Of a stretch of DNA of 64,000 nucleotides, positions 36,254-46,260 are shown piece by piece. Every line of letters starts with the position of its first letter. Within the stretch, counting starts at the first letter, position 1. The stretch is taken from assembly GCA_965194375.1 (NCBI GenBank), contig CBDAEL010000001.1. One strand, given 5' to 3'. The notes beneath the pieces were generated by a model that searched no databases, was not told the DNA's origin, and saw only the letters and a program-made list of their open reading frames with translations. The stretch is from Tabrizicola_A aquatica. GTDB taxonomy: Bacteria; Pseudomonadota; Alphaproteobacteria; Rhodobacterales; Rhodobacteraceae. The position numbers were made by a program, and so were the translations under genes.

Positions 36254-37372
36254 TCACACGCGCATCGGCATCACGACATAGACCGCGCTCATGTCATTGC
36301 CTTCGCGCATCAAGGTCGGATCACCGGATGAGTTGAACAGGAACACCGCGTTCTCGCGGTCCACTTGGCTCGCGATTTCCAACAGGTACTTGGCGTTAAA
36401 GCCAATCTCCAGCCGCTCATCAGCATAGGCCACGGCCAGTTCTTCCTCGGCGGCCCCAGAATCAGGGGCGTTGACCGACAGCACCAGACGGTCCTCATCC
36501 AAAGACAGCTTCACCGCGCGCGACCGTTCCGAGGACACCGTGGCCACGCGGTCAACGGCCTTGGCAAATTCGGTTGCGTCCACTTCCAGCCGCCGGGTGT
36601 TTCCGGTGGGGATCACGCGGGTGTAATCGGGGAAGGTGCCATCGATGACCTTTGAGGTCAGCATGATGGCGGGTGTGGCAAAGCGCACTTTAGTCTCGCT
36701 GATCGAGACCGCGATCTGCGCTTCATCGTCATCCAACAGCTTGCGCAATTCGTTCACCGTCTTGCGCGGCACGATCACGCCGGGCATACCGGCTGCCCCT
36801 TCGGGCAAGGGCGCGTCAATCCGGGCCAGACGGTGGCCATCGGTGGCCACGCAGCGCAGGACGGGCCCCGTGTCACCATTGGCGGTGTGCATATAGACCC
36901 CGTTTAGGTAATAGCGGGTCTCCTCGGTCGAGATGGCAAATTTCGCCTTGTCGAACAGCCGCCGCAGCACTGCCGCCGGCGCCGAGAAATTCGATGAATA
37001 TTCCGAGCTTGCCATCACTGGAAAGTCTTCGCGCGGCAGCGTCGCCAGATTAAAGCTCGACCGACCGGCCGTGATGGCCAAACGGCCCGAGGCGGCGTCT
37101 TCGGTCAGATTGACCAGCGCCCCATCCGGCAGTTTGCGCACAATCTCATGCAGCATCACCGCCGAGACGGTGGTGGCCCCCGCCCGTTCCACCATGGCGG
37201 CGGCACGGTCAACCACTTCGATATCCAGATCGGTCGCGCGGAAGGACACCTGCGCGCCCTCAGCCTCGATCAGGACGTTGGCGAGGATCGGGATCGTGTT
37301 GCGGCGCTCCACCACCGACTGGGCCTGTGCCAGCGCTTTCAACAGCGTGCCGCGTTCAATCGAGAGCTTCAT
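36254..37372 (-). CDS. dnaN: DNA polymerase III beta sliding clamp
   Basis: A 372-residue three-domain clamp. Start set at ATG 37372 (MKLSIERGTLLKAL), matching the family N-terminus; an upstream ATG adds three residues. VERRNTIPILANVLI and the C-terminal AVYVVMPMRV are typical. It lies 119 bp downstream of dnaA. Confidence 0.97.
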   Translation of the reverse strand: MKLSIERGTLLKALAQAQSVVERRNTIPILANVLIEAEGAQVSFRATDLDIEVVDRAAAMVERAGATTVSAVMLHEIVRKLPDGALVNLTEDAASGRLAITAGRSSFNLATLPREDFPVMASSEYSSNFSAPAAVLRRLFDKAKFAISTEETRYYLNGVYMHTANGDTGPVLRCVATDGHRLARIDAPLPEGAAGMPGVIVPRKTVNELRKLLDDDEAQIAVSISETKVRFATPAIMLTSKVIDGTFPDYTRVIPTGNTRRLEVDATEFAKAVDRVATVSSERSRAVKLSLDEDRLVLSVNAPDSGAAEEELAVAYADERLEIGFNAKYLLEIASQVDRENAVFLFNSSGDPTLMREGNDMSAVYVVMPMRV

Positions 37373-37491
37373 TCCTACCATCCCTTCGCCACCCTGTCAC
37401 AAGGGACAAGGGACCGATCCGGCAAGCGCCGGTTACATGCGTTTTCGTGACATTGCTGGGCTTTGTTCGGCCCGTCAAGGGCCCGCCGCGA

Positions 37492-38859
37492 TCAGCCCTG
37501 CAACAGCCGTTTCAAGAGGTTGAGATCGTCGTTCAACTGGCTGTCGGTGGCCATCAGTTCCTCGATCTTTTTCACACCATGCATGATGGTCGTGTGATCG
37601 CGCCCCCCAAAGCGGCGGCCAATTTCCGGCAGGCTGCGCGGGGTCAGCTGTTTGGCCAGATACATCGCCACCTGACGAGGCCGCGCGATATTACGCAGCC
37701 GCTTGGGGCCGATCATGTCGGACAGGCGGATGTTGTAATGCTCGGCCACCTTGCGCTGAATTTCTTCAATCGTCAGCTTGCGGTCCGAGGCGCGCAGAAT
37801 ATCGGCCAGGCAGTCTTGAGCCAATTCCAGCGTGATTTCGCGCCCCACCAGAGAGGCAAAGGCAAAGAGGCGCGTCAGAGCGCCTTCCAGCACGCGGACA
37901 TTCGTGGTGATGCGATGCGCCAAGAAGTCCAAAACGCCTTGGGCGATTTGCAGGCCGGGATATTGCTGGCGGTAGAATTCTGCCTTTTGCTGCAAGATCC
38001 CAAGACGCAATTCGTAATCCGTCGGATGCAGGTCGACGACCAAACCGCATTGCAGGCGGCTTTTGATACGATCCTCAAGATCCTTGATCTCACCCGGCGC
38101 GCGGTCGGCGGAAATCACGATCTGTTTATTCTGATCAACCAGCGCGTTGAAGGTGTGGAAAAACTCTTCCTGCGTGCTGTCCTTGCCGGCGATGAACTGC
38201 ACATCATCGACCATCAAGACATCGACCGAGCGGAAGATCTCTTTGAAATCCATGATCTGCTTGTCGCGCAGGGCTTGGACAAAGCGATACATGAACTGTT
38301 CTGCCGACAGGTAGAGAACCCGCAGATCGGGTTGGCGTGCGTTCAGCTCATGGGCGATTGCATGCATCAGGTGGGTCTTACCCAGACCCACGCCGCCATA
38401 GAGGAACAGCGGGTTGAAGGTGACCGGTCCGCCCTCTGCCACCCGGCGGGCGGCGGCATGCGCAAGCTCGTTGGGCTTGCCCACAACAAAGCTGTCAAAG
38501 GTAAAGCGGGCATCCAGCGCGGCGCCGGGCAGGTCATCGTCTGCCCCCGACCGACGCTGGGCAAGCTTGGGACGCGCCTTCACAGGGGCCGCTACATTGC
38601 GCGGTGCCGGAGCACTGGCGGACGGCACAAAAAACTCAAGCCGCGAGACTTCTTGGCCCGAGGCATTCAGATGCTTGAGAATGTGATCCGAGAAATTCCG
38701 CGACACCCAGTCGCCAAAAAAGCTGGTGGGAACTTCGAAGCGGGCCAAGGACCCACGCAACTCCGCAAGACGAATCGGTTCGATCCAAGTTGTGTAGTTG
38801 TTGCGGCCAACGCGCTTGATCAGGTCTTCGCGCAGCTTGCCCCAGGCCTCGTTTGTCAT
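37492..38859 (-). CDS. dnaA: chromosomal replication initiator DnaA
   Basis: A 455-residue initiator. Domain I begins WGKLREDLIKRVGRNNYTTW. The AAA+ domain has GGVGLGKTHLMHAIAHEL and DVLMVDDVQFIAGK. The DNA-binding domain ends with GRRFGGRDHTTIMHGVKKIE. Start set at ATG 38859, preceded by GGAAGA; the longer frame upstream is not conserved-looking. Confidence 0.98.
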   Translation of the reverse strand: MTNEAWGKLREDLIKRVGRNNYTTWIEPIRLAELRGSLARFEVPTSFFGDWVSRNFSDHILKHLNASGQEVSRLEFFVPSASAPAPRNVAAPVKARPKLAQRRSGADDDLPGAALDARFTFDSFVVGKPNELAHAAARRVAEGGPVTFNPLFLYGGVGLGKTHLMHAIAHELNARQPDLRVLYLSAEQFMYRFVQALRDKQIMDFKEIFRSVDVLMVDDVQFIAGKDSTQEEFFHTFNALVDQNKQIVISADRAPGEIKDLEDRIKSRLQCGLVVDLHPTDYELRLGILQQKAEFYRQQYPGLQIAQGVLDFLAHRITTNVRVLEGALTRLFAFASLVGREITLELAQDCLADILRASDRKLTIEEIQRKVAEHYNIRLSDMIGPKRLRNIARPRQVAMYLAKQLTPRSLPEIGRRFGGRDHTTIMHGVKKIEELMATDSQLNDDLNLLKRLLQG

Positions 38860-39361
38860 TCGTCTTCCGTCCCCGGCCTTTCCGGATAAAGTCCGGCGGC
38901 ACTCTGATATTGTTGTTTCACCATTCACAGCGAAACCAAACCACACAGGGCTGAAGGGAACGACAGGCTTGCCCGACAAGGCAGACCTAACGCATGGCAC
39001 ACAGCTACACCATAAAGCCACAAGAAACCCCTCTGGCGCTATATGGTTTTACTTTCTTCAGGCTGCGCAAGCAGCAGACTGATTAACGCAATGATCTTGA
39101 ACGACTTTTCTTTAGTCTTTTCATGATTGACCACAGCAAGGCAGGTAAAGCCGGGGTCAGCATGTCGTCCAAGGTTGCGTCATGTTCCCCAAGTGGTCGT
39201 GAATCGCATCCTCAAGCTAGCAACCTGCATTGATGGGGCGCAACTGATCTATGCACTTGACAGGGTTTGGCCTGCGCGAATCCCCTCGGCTGTGCAAAAC
39301 GGCAACGCAGGTCTGGGTGAGGCCCTGAAAAGCGCAAACCCGGAGGTTGTATCCGGGCATG
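38860..39361. other. intergenic region between dnaA and rpsT
   Basis: About 500 bp with an AT-richer patch near 39040-39130. It must hold the dnaA promoter. I found no good match to TTWTNCACA; the best are two 7-of-9 matches, CCATTCACA near 38921 and TTGACCACA near 39126. A replication origin here is therefore not supported by eye. Confidence 0.45.
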
Positions 39362-39394
39362 AAAAAGGGGCGCTTCCCCAAGGAAGCACCCCTT
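39362..39394 (-). terminator. Rho-independent terminator of rpsT
   Basis: On the minus strand a 13-bp stem (AAGGGGTGCTTCC / GGAAGCGCCCCTT, one G-C/T-G mismatch position) with loop TTGG runs directly into TTTTTC, 27 bases after the rpsT stop. Confidence 0.85.
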
Positions 39395-39420
39395 CAAACC
39401 GAGAATCGGTTAGCCTCAGA

Positions 39421-39696
39421 TCAGGCCTTCGGCGCAGCCAGCGCTTTGACGCGCGAGGTCAGGCGCGACATTTTGCGCGAGGCGGTGTTCTTGTGCAGAA
39501 CGCCCTTGGTAACGCCGCGCATCAGTTCGGGCTGGGCTGCGGCCAACGCGGTGGCAGCAGCATCAGCGTTGCCCGACGTCAGGGCTTCTTCGACTTTGCG
39601 AAGGAAGGTGCGGATCCGCGAGCGGCGGGCTTTGTTGACGTCCTGACGGGCCTCGGCCTGACGGGCGCGCTTTTTGGACTGGGCGGTATTTGCCAT
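39421..39696 (-). CDS. rpsT: 30S ribosomal protein S20
   Basis: A 91-residue basic protein. Start set at ATG 39696 (MANTAQSKKRARQAEARQ), the standard S20 N-terminus; it ends HKNTASRKMSRLTSRVKAL. It binds 16S rRNA early in 30S assembly. Monocistronic, with its own terminator. Confidence 0.97.
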   Translation of the reverse strand: MANTAQSKKRARQAEARQDVNKARRSRIRTFLRKVEEALTSGNADAAATALAAAQPELMRGVTKGVLHKNTASRKMSRLTSRVKALAAPKA

Positions 39697-39846
39697 GGGC
39701 TGAACTCTCTTAGGTCTTGTGTCTATCTGATCGCACGAAAACCCCGAAGACCCCTTCCGATATAAAGGGAATCGTTCACGCCTATAGCGGGCCCACGCGC
39801 ATGTGGGGCGGCAGTTAGCCCCCCCGGCCGGCAAATGCAACCAAAA

Positions 39847-40623
39847 TCAGCGGTCGCGGAATTGCGGCTGGCGCTTTTCGATAAAGGCGGCCATGCCTTC
39901 CTTTTGATCTTCGGTGGCAAAGGCCGCATGGAAGGCGCGGCGTTCGAACAAAAGCCCCTCGCGCAGCGTGGTTTCCAGCGCGCGATTGACCGATTCTTTA
40001 ACGGTCATGGTGATGACCGCCGATTTTTCGGCAATCTTGGCGGCGCATTTCATCACTTCGTCGCGCAACTGGGCGGCGGGAACCACACGGCTGACCAGCC
40101 CCGCACGCTCGGCCTCGACCGCATCCATGAAGCGGCCGGTCAGGTTCATGTCCATTGCCTTGGCCTTGCCCACAAGGCGCGTCAAACGCTGGGTTCCGCC
40201 CATACCGGCAACGATTCCAAGGTTAATCTCAGGTTGGCCAAATTTCGCGGTATCGGCGGCAATGATGAAATCGCACATCATGGCCAGCTCGCAGCCACCC
40301 CCAAGGCAGTACCCGGCGACAGCGGCAATCACAGGTTTGCGGGTGCGGGCAATCGCTTCGGCCTCGGGTCCGAAGAGATCGTCAAAATACACATCCACAT
40401 AGGATTTCTCGGCCATTTCCCGCACATCTGCCCCGGCGGCAAAGGCCTTGTCAGACCCTGTCACCACAATGCAGCGGATCTTGTCGTTTCGGTCGGCGGC
40501 GGTGATGGCATCTGCCAGTTCCGACATCAGCTTGATGTTCAGCGCGTTCATCGCGTCGGGACGATTCAGTCGGATGAGGCAGGTGTAGTCTTCGATTTCG
40601 ACAATCAGGGTTTCATAGGCCAT
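39847..40623 (-). CDS. enoyl-CoA hydratase
   Basis: A 258-residue crotonase. The oxyanion-hole and catalytic regions are AFAAGADVREMAEKSY, AVAGYCLGGGCELAMMCD and FGQPEINLGIVAGMGGTQRL, which includes the two catalytic Glu positions of mitochondrial-type short-chain enoyl-CoA hydratase. It hydrates 2-enoyl-CoA in beta-oxidation. Its place between rpsT and mutM is solitary; no operon partner. Confidence 0.93.
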   Translation of the reverse strand: MAYETLIVEIEDYTCLIRLNRPDAMNALNIKLMSELADAITAADRNDKIRCIVVTGSDKAFAAGADVREMAEKSYVDVYFDDLFGPEAEAIARTRKPVIAAVAGYCLGGGCELAMMCDFIIAADTAKFGQPEINLGIVAGMGGTQRLTRLVGKAKAMDMNLTGRFMDAVEAERAGLVSRVVPAAQLRDEVMKCAAKIAEKSAVITMTVKESVNRALETTLREGLLFERRAFHAAFATEDQKEGMAAFIEKRQPQFRDR

Positions 40624-40682
40624 GGCAGTGGCTCCTGTGGTTTGTTGCGCGGACTCCTATCAGTAACGCGGGCGTTATCAAG

Positions 40683-41534
40683 TCACCTCTGGCAGGTGGG
40701 GCAGTGAAAGGACGAACGGCCAGATTGCACGGTGCGAGCGATCAGGCTTTTGCAACCCGGGGTCACGCAGGCCTCACCTTCGCGGTCATAGACACGGAAG
40801 GTGTGCTGAAAATATCCAAGCTCGCCATCGGCTTGGCGGTAATCGCGCAGCGAGGATCCTCCGGCGGCAATCGCCTCGGACAGCACATCGCGGATGATCG
40901 GCACAAGGCGGGCCACCTCTCGCGGTGTAACATCACCGGCCAGCCGCAGTGGGCTGATCTGTGCCCGGAAAAGCACTTCGCAGACATAGATATTGCCCAG
41001 ACCCGCGACGTTGTGCTGGTCAAGAAGCGCTGACTTGATTGGCGTGCCGCGCCCCTTCAGCCGGGCTGCGAGATGTGCCTCATGAAAATCATTGCCCAAG
41101 GGTTCCGGACCTATCACTGCCAAGAGCGGATGGCTCTCTGCGGTCGCGGTGGGCAAAAGATCCATCGCGCCAAAGCGGCGTGCGTCGTTGAAGGTGACGC
41201 GCGCACCGCCCTCCATGTCCAGCACCACATGATCATGCTTGGCGGGCGCTGGGTGGTGGTGATGAAACTGGCCCAGTTGCGCCCCTGAAATCAGCATCCG
41301 ACCCGACATGCCAAGGTGGATCAGCAGGGTTTCCTCTGTGGACAGGTCGGCCAGAATATACTTGGACCGCCGCCGCAGCCGCATCACCTGCGCGCCGGTC
41401 AGCCGTTCGGCCATGCGCGGCGGGAAGGGCCAGCGCAGATCAGGCCGGTTCACCGCCGCCTGTTCAATGCGTTTGCCCTCCATCACGGGCAAAAGCCCCA
41501 TTCGGACGGTTTCAACCTCGGGAAGTTCAGGCAT
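40683..41534 (-). CDS. mutM: formamidopyrimidine-DNA glycosylase
   Basis: A 283-residue base-excision repair enzyme for 8-oxoguanine and FapyG. The N-terminal PELPEVETVRMGL supplies the catalytic Pro2 and Glu3, and the C-terminal zinc finger is CVTPGCKS...CPTCQR. Start set at ATG 41534 so that Pro2 is exposed. Divergent from ubiE with a 75-bp gap. Confidence 0.97.
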   Translation of the reverse strand: MPELPEVETVRMGLLPVMEGKRIEQAAVNRPDLRWPFPPRMAERLTGAQVMRLRRRSKYILADLSTEETLLIHLGMSGRMLISGAQLGQFHHHHPAPAKHDHVVLDMEGGARVTFNDARRFGAMDLLPTATAESHPLLAVIGPEPLGNDFHEAHLAARLKGRGTPIKSALLDQHNVAGLGNIYVCEVLFRAQISPLRLAGDVTPREVARLVPIIRDVLSEAIAAGGSSLRDYRQADGELGYFQHTFRVYDREGEACVTPGCKSLIARTVQSGRSSFHCPTCQR

Positions 41535-41609
41535 GCGACCTCGTGCCGGCATTGAGGGTTTGGGGCTTCCCCCCTATAAGGTGCGCAACCTCACGGAAGG
41601 CAAGACCCG

Positions 41610-42368
41610 ATGACCGCGCCGAAAACCGACGATAGCACGACCCATTTCGGTTTCCAGACCGTCCCCGAGGGCGAAAAGGCGGGCATGGTGCATGGTGTGT
41701 TCAGCCGGGTCGCGTCGAAATATGACGTGATGAATGACCTGATGAGCATGGGCATCCACCGGGTCTGGAAAGACGCCATGATGGATTGGCTGGCCCCACG
41801 GCCCGGCCAGCGGCTGTTGGATGTGGCGGGGGGCACAGGGGATGTCGCGTTTCGGTTCCTGAAACGCGCGCCGGGGGCGGCGGCGGTGGTCTGTGACATG
41901 ACCGAGCCGATGCTGATTGAGGGCCGCAAGCGCGCCGAGGCCGAGCAGATGGCCAGCAGTCTGGATTGGGTGGTCGGCGACGCGATGGCTCTGCCGTTTG
42001 AGGACAATTCCTTTGACGTCTACACCATCAGTTTCGGCATTCGGAACGTGGTTCGGGTGCAAGATGCGCTGAAGGAAGCTTACCGCGTGCTGAAACCCGG
42101 TGGGCGGCTCATGGTGCTGGAATTCAGCCAGATTCCGAATGAGTTGATGCAGAAAGCCTATGATCTTTATTCCTTCAACGTCATTCCGGTGATGGGGCAG
42201 ATCGTGGCGAATGACCGCGACAGCTATCAGTATTTGGTCGAATCCATTCGCAAGTTTCCCGATCAGGAAACCTTCCTTGCCATGATCCGGGCGGCCGGTT
42301 TCTCCCAAGCCAAATATCGCAACCTGACCATGGGCATTGCGGCACTTCATTCAGGCTGGAAGATCTGA
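41610..42368 (+). CDS. ubiE: ubiquinone/menaquinone C-methyltransferase UbiE
   Basis: A 252-residue SAM methyltransferase. VFSRVASKYDVMNDLMSMGI near residue 30, LLDVAGGTGDVAFRFL near 70 (SAM motif I) and SFGIRNVVRVQDALKEAYRV near 145 are family signatures. It catalyses a C-methylation in ubiquinone synthesis. It ends TGATG, overlapping ubiB by one base. Confidence 0.97.
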   Translation: MTAPKTDDSTTHFGFQTVPEGEKAGMVHGVFSRVASKYDVMNDLMSMGIHRVWKDAMMDWLAPRPGQRLLDVAGGTGDVAFRFLKRAPGAAAVVCDMTEPMLIEGRKRAEAEQMASSLDWVVGDAMALPFEDNSFDVYTISFGIRNVVRVQDALKEAYRVLKPGGRLMVLEFSQIPNELMQKAYDLYSFNVIPVMGQIVANDRDSYQYLVESIRKFPDQETFLAMIRAAGFSQAKYRNLTMGIAALHSGWKI

Positions 42369-43897
42369 TGCGGGGTCCGCACAATATCTGGCGGCTGATC
42401 CGCACCGGTGCCACGTTTGAGCGCAGCGGGGCGATGGATGTGGTGCTTGAGGCGCTTGAGGCGCCTGCCCGCCTGCGCTTTGCGGCCTGGCTTTTGGGCT
42501 GGCCGTTCAAGTGGCTGGGACTGCGGGGGGATCCGGCCTTGCCACCTGTCACCCGTGCGCTGACGGCGCTGGGCCCGGCCTACATCAAGTTCGGACAAAT
42601 CCTGTCGACCCGGCCTGATATCGTGGGCGAAGATCTGGCCGAGCAGCTGAAGTACCTGCAGGACAAACTTCCACCATTCTCAATGGAAGAGGCCCGCGCC
42701 ATGGTCGCTTCCGAGCTGGGCGCTCCGGTTGAGACGCTGTTTTCTGAGTTCTCTGACCCTGTCGCGGCGGCGTCCATTGCGCAGGTGCACCATGCCCGAG
42801 TGATGGCGACTGACGTTGAAGTGGCCGTTAAGGTGCTGCGCCCCGGGATTGAACGGGCGTTTCGCCGGGACCTTGACGCGTTCTACTTGGCGGCCCGCAC
42901 CATTGAATATCTTGCCCCCTTCTCGCGCCGCCTGCGTCCTGTGGATGTGATCGCCCATTTCGAAGGCGTGGTGATGGGCGAGTTGGACCTGCGGCTGGAA
43001 GCGTCGGCTGCGTCAGAGTTTGCCGAGAACACCAAGACCGACGAAGGGTTTCAGGTTCCTGTGCCGATCTGGGGATTGTCTGGGCGCCGTGTGATGACGC
43101 TGGGCTGGGCCGAAGGCATTTCCCTGTCCGACAATGCCGCGATTGATGCCGCCGGACACGACCGGGTGGCCTTGGGCGCGCGGGTCTTATCGTTGTTTCT
43201 TAGCCATGCGCTGCGCGATGGGCTGTTTCATGGCGACATGCATCAGGGCAACCTGAAAGTGGCGGCCAATGGCGATATCATCGCCTATGACTTCGGCATC
43301 ATGGGGCGGATCGACGAATACACCCGACGGGTCTATGCCGAGATTCTCTATGGCTTTATCCGCCGCGATTATCGCCGCGTGGCCGAGGTGCATTTCGAGG
43401 CAGGTTATGTGCCCGCCAACCGCGACATCGACGAATTTGCCCGCGCGCTGCGCGCCGTGGGTGAGCCGATTTTCGGGATCGAGGCCAGCCGGGTTTCCAT
43501 GGCGCGGCTGCTGTCGTTCCTGTTCGAAGTGACTGAGCGCTTTGGCATGGAAACGCGGACCGAGCTGATCCACCTGCAGCGCACCATGGTCGTGGTCGAA
43601 GGTGTGGCGCGGTCTTTGGACCCGCATATCAACATCTGGCAGGTCGCAAAGCCGGTGGTCGAAGGCTATATCAGTCGCAATCTTGGCCCGCTGGCACTGC
43701 TGCGGGATTTGGCGCAGACCGCGCGGGTGCTGGCCCGGTTTGGCCCGCGCCTTCCGCATCTGGTGGAGGCGGCACTGATCGCACAGGCCGATGCGCCGCC
43801 GCCGATGAAGCCACCCCGCACACGGCGCAGGCTGGCACAGGCGGCGTTGGCGATTGTGCTTCTGGCTGGCGGCTTTTGGTTGGGACGCCTTTTGTAA
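42368..43897 (+). CDS. ubiB: ubiquinone biosynthesis regulatory kinase-like protein UbiB
   Basis: A 509-residue ABC1/ADCK/UbiB protein. The KxGQ motif is in YIKFGQILSTRPD, the A-rich region in AAASIAQVHHARV, the kinase-like catalytic loop in FHGDMHQGNLKV and the DFG equivalent in YDFGIMG. A C-terminal hydrophobic segment (LAIVLLAGGFWLG) anchors it to the membrane. Coupled to ubiE. Confidence 0.96.
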   Translation: MRGPHNIWRLIRTGATFERSGAMDVVLEALEAPARLRFAAWLLGWPFKWLGLRGDPALPPVTRALTALGPAYIKFGQILSTRPDIVGEDLAEQLKYLQDKLPPFSMEEARAMVASELGAPVETLFSEFSDPVAAASIAQVHHARVMATDVEVAVKVLRPGIERAFRRDLDAFYLAARTIEYLAPFSRRLRPVDVIAHFEGVVMGELDLRLEASAASEFAENTKTDEGFQVPVPIWGLSGRRVMTLGWAEGISLSDNAAIDAAGHDRVALGARVLSLFLSHALRDGLFHGDMHQGNLKVAANGDIIAYDFGIMGRIDEYTRRVYAEILYGFIRRDYRRVAEVHFEAGYVPANRDIDEFARALRAVGEPIFGIEASRVSMARLLSFLFEVTERFGMETRTELIHLQRTMVVVEGVARSLDPHINIWQVAKPVVEGYISRNLGPLALLRDLAQTARVLARFGPRLPHLVEAALIAQADAPPPMKPPRTRRRLAQAALAIVLLAGGFWLGRLL

Positions 43898-43915
43898 CCG
43901 CAAAGCACGCGCAGG

Positions 43916-44590
43916 TCAGGGTGATTGCGTTGCCTGAGTCGGCACGCGCAACGCGGTGATGAACGAGGACGGCACTTCGACCCCGCCTTCCAGAACCAAT
44001 GTCGCCCCGGTCGGCCCATTGCGCGCCTCAATGATGCGGGCATAGGATTCCACCGGGCTTTCTCCCAGCCGTGTTTCGCCCGAAAAGCTTTCCAGTGACA
44101 GCGTATAGCGCCCGTTTGGCAGTGGATCGCCCGCCGCATCGCCGCCAAGCCAATCATAAAGCGCCGGCGTGGTTGGCACCTCCTCGCGTGAGACAAGCGC
44201 ACCCGAGGCGTTGCGCACCACCAAAACGGCGCGATCGGCGCCAACGGCAGGCGACAGCTGCATGGTCACCGGGTCGCCGTCCATCCAGACCGGCGCATTC
44301 GCGCGCGCCTCTTGCCCGACCCAGCCGGCAAGCTGCGACATGCCCAAGACCGCCATTTGGCTGCCAAGGCTGGCTAGAAGGTCATTCGTGCGCATCTGCT
44401 GTTCAACACCAGAAAAGGTGGCCAGTTGCGTGGCATAATCGGCTGACTCGATCGGGTTCAGCGGATCTTGGTTTTGCATCTGCGCGGTGAGCATCTTGAG
44501 AAACGTGTCGAAGTCTGACGAGATGCGTTGTTTGGGCGCAAGGTTCTGGGCTGCAGCGCCGGGTGCGGTGGTGAGTGCCGTTGTGGTCAT
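43916..44590 (-). CDS. flgD: flagellar hook assembly protein FlgD
   Basis: A 224-residue hook-capping protein. The N-terminal ISSDFDTFLKMLTAQMQNQD and ATQLATFSGVEQQMRTNDLL are FlgD signatures; a FlgD Ig-like/tudor domain follows. It is needed to polymerise FlgE. The gene lies 11 bp downstream of fliK. Confidence 0.93.
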   Translation of the reverse strand: MTTTALTTAPGAAAQNLAPKQRISSDFDTFLKMLTAQMQNQDPLNPIESADYATQLATFSGVEQQMRTNDLLASLGSQMAVLGMSQLAGWVGQEARANAPVWMDGDPVTMQLSPAVGADRAVLVVRNASGALVSREEVPTTPALYDWLGGDAAGDPLPNGRYTLSLESFSGETRLGESPVESYARIIEARNGPTGATLVLEGGVEVPSSFITALRVPTQATQSP

Positions 44591-44601
44591 GGTCTGTGAT
44601 C

Positions 44602-46152
44602 CTAAAGACGAAGGTTAAGGCCGGTGACGGCGAGTGTCGGCTGATGAACGGGCGCTGAGCGGTCAAGCGGCGTTGGGGCGGGGTCGTCGTCTTGCGTTTT
44701 CGTCCAACCCTCTTTGGACGGCGCGGATTGCCCTTCGGCCCAAGAGCCAAAGGACAAGGTCCCTGCCTGCACCCCTGCTTGCCGCAACTCGGCCAGAAGG
44801 TCGGGCAGGTGTCGGCGGATCAATTCCAAAGTCTCTGACCGTTCTGCCGATACGGTGATCGCCAGCCCCGCCCCTTCGGGCCGCATGTCGAAGTGCACCC
44901 GGCCCAACGTTTCGGGTGTCAGCGTCAGCTCAATTCGGCCGGGCGCGTCGGCGGCAAGACGCACCAGCGCCGCGCTGGCCTGTTGCATTGGGGTTTGCGG
45001 TGGCGCGGGTGTTGTGGTCCCGATTTGGCCTGCAGGCGCTGCGCCGGGCGTGTTGATTTGGGCGCCGGGTTGTAGCGCGACGGCAAGATCACTTGGTTGG
45101 GCGGGTTGATCGCTGACCATAGGAGTGATTTTGCCGGCCACTTCAGCGATGGGCGCGGGCAGAGCTGTTGCCGGCTCTCTTGCAGTTGGATCTGTCAAAA
45201 TCGCCGGCTTCTCGGCAGGCAGCGGCGCATATGCAGGTACGGTATCGGCTGTGAAGGCGGCGGCGGGCGCGCCTGGCAGCAGCAGACCGGGCGAATCAAT
45301 GCCCAAGGCTGGGGTCGCTGTCAGCCGTAGGCTATGCTCATGCACCGAAGGGTGGCGCTGGCGGATAGGGGTTGATGCTCCGTCATCGACCTCATTCGGA
45401 GCTGCGTTGGATTTGGGCGAGGCGGCGAAAGGCTGGCCCGGCAATTCAACGCGAAGAGAGGCCACAATGGCCGGCATGGGCTGCGGCGTGTAGCGCGGGT
45501 CCAGCTTTGCTGTGGCACTTTCAGATAGGTCCGCCAACAAGGGGGCCGCTTTGGTGTCCGGCATGGTAGGCGAGACCCCTGTTTTGCCAAGACCTTCGGG
45601 ATTGAGCGGCGCGCTGGGGCGTACGGCAGCGTCGGCCAGAGGCAGGGTGTTGTCCACGGCGCGCTGCGTGCCACTCTGCAAACTCTGAAGGATTCCCGGC
45701 GCAATGTCAGGCGTTTGCAAGGACGCTGCCGTCGGATCAGACAGCAGCAAGCGGGGGGCATCTGCCAATTCTTGGCCGAAGCTGGCGCCCGACCCAAGCT
45801 CTTGCGGTGCTTGGCCTGCGCTTAGCAGCGCAGCGCTTTTCTGCGTGGTTAGTTCTGTGGCACCCATGGGAGGGCGTTGACTGGGGATATCCTCAAGTAT
45901 CACGCTGGCCAAAGCTGTTCGGTCAGGCACAAACCAAGCCACCGCCAGCAAGATCGATGGATCAACACCAAGGTCGTCGTTTGGCACAAGCGCTGGGGAC
46001 GCGGTTTGTGTTGCAGGGTCGGTTGACCCAAGTGCATCGACAAAAAAATCGGCCTCAGCTTCGGAGGTTTGCCCATCCGGAACCTCCAAACCTTTGCCAA
46101 AGGCAAATGGCGTGGGTCTGACAGACGTAATGTCTGGCGGGGCGCTAAGCAT
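44602..46152 (-). CDS. fliK: flagellar hook-length control protein FliK
   Basis: A 516-residue protein that is low-complexity, Pro/Ala-rich and variable through most of its length. The conserved C-terminal FliK domain is present: RIELTLTPETLGRVHFDMRP, then LELIRRHLPDLLAELRQAGV. It measures hook length and switches export specificity. Co-directional with flgD and divergent from the flgJ-like gene. Confidence 0.85.
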   Translation of the reverse strand: MLSAPPDITSVRPTPFAFGKGLEVPDGQTSEAEADFFVDALGSTDPATQTASPALVPNDDLGVDPSILLAVAWFVPDRTALASVILEDIPSQRPPMGATELTTQKSAALLSAGQAPQELGSGASFGQELADAPRLLLSDPTAASLQTPDIAPGILQSLQSGTQRAVDNTLPLADAAVRPSAPLNPEGLGKTGVSPTMPDTKAAPLLADLSESATAKLDPRYTPQPMPAIVASLRVELPGQPFAASPKSNAAPNEVDDGASTPIRQRHPSVHEHSLRLTATPALGIDSPGLLLPGAPAAAFTADTVPAYAPLPAEKPAILTDPTAREPATALPAPIAEVAGKITPMVSDQPAQPSDLAVALQPGAQINTPGAAPAGQIGTTTPAPPQTPMQQASAALVRLAADAPGRIELTLTPETLGRVHFDMRPEGAGLAITVSAERSETLELIRRHLPDLLAELRQAGVQAGTLSFGSWAEGQSAPSKEGWTKTQDDDPAPTPLDRSAPVHQPTLAVTGLNLRL

Positions 46153-46260
46153 GTGGTCTCCGACTTCTGCCGATACCGCCTTGTTATCGCCTGACGTCGG
46201 TTACCGGCTGTTTACCGCCAACCCCCATAGTCAGGAAAATTGAACACAAACGAGGCTGAG

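Noticed and set aside
37327..38889. 520-codon plus-strand frame opposite dnaA
   Set aside because: Complement of dnaA; no motifs of its own.
38860..39361. Replication origin with DnaA boxes between dnaA and rpsT
   Set aside because: Only 7-of-9 matches to TTWTNCACA were found, not clustered, so an origin cannot be claimed by eye.
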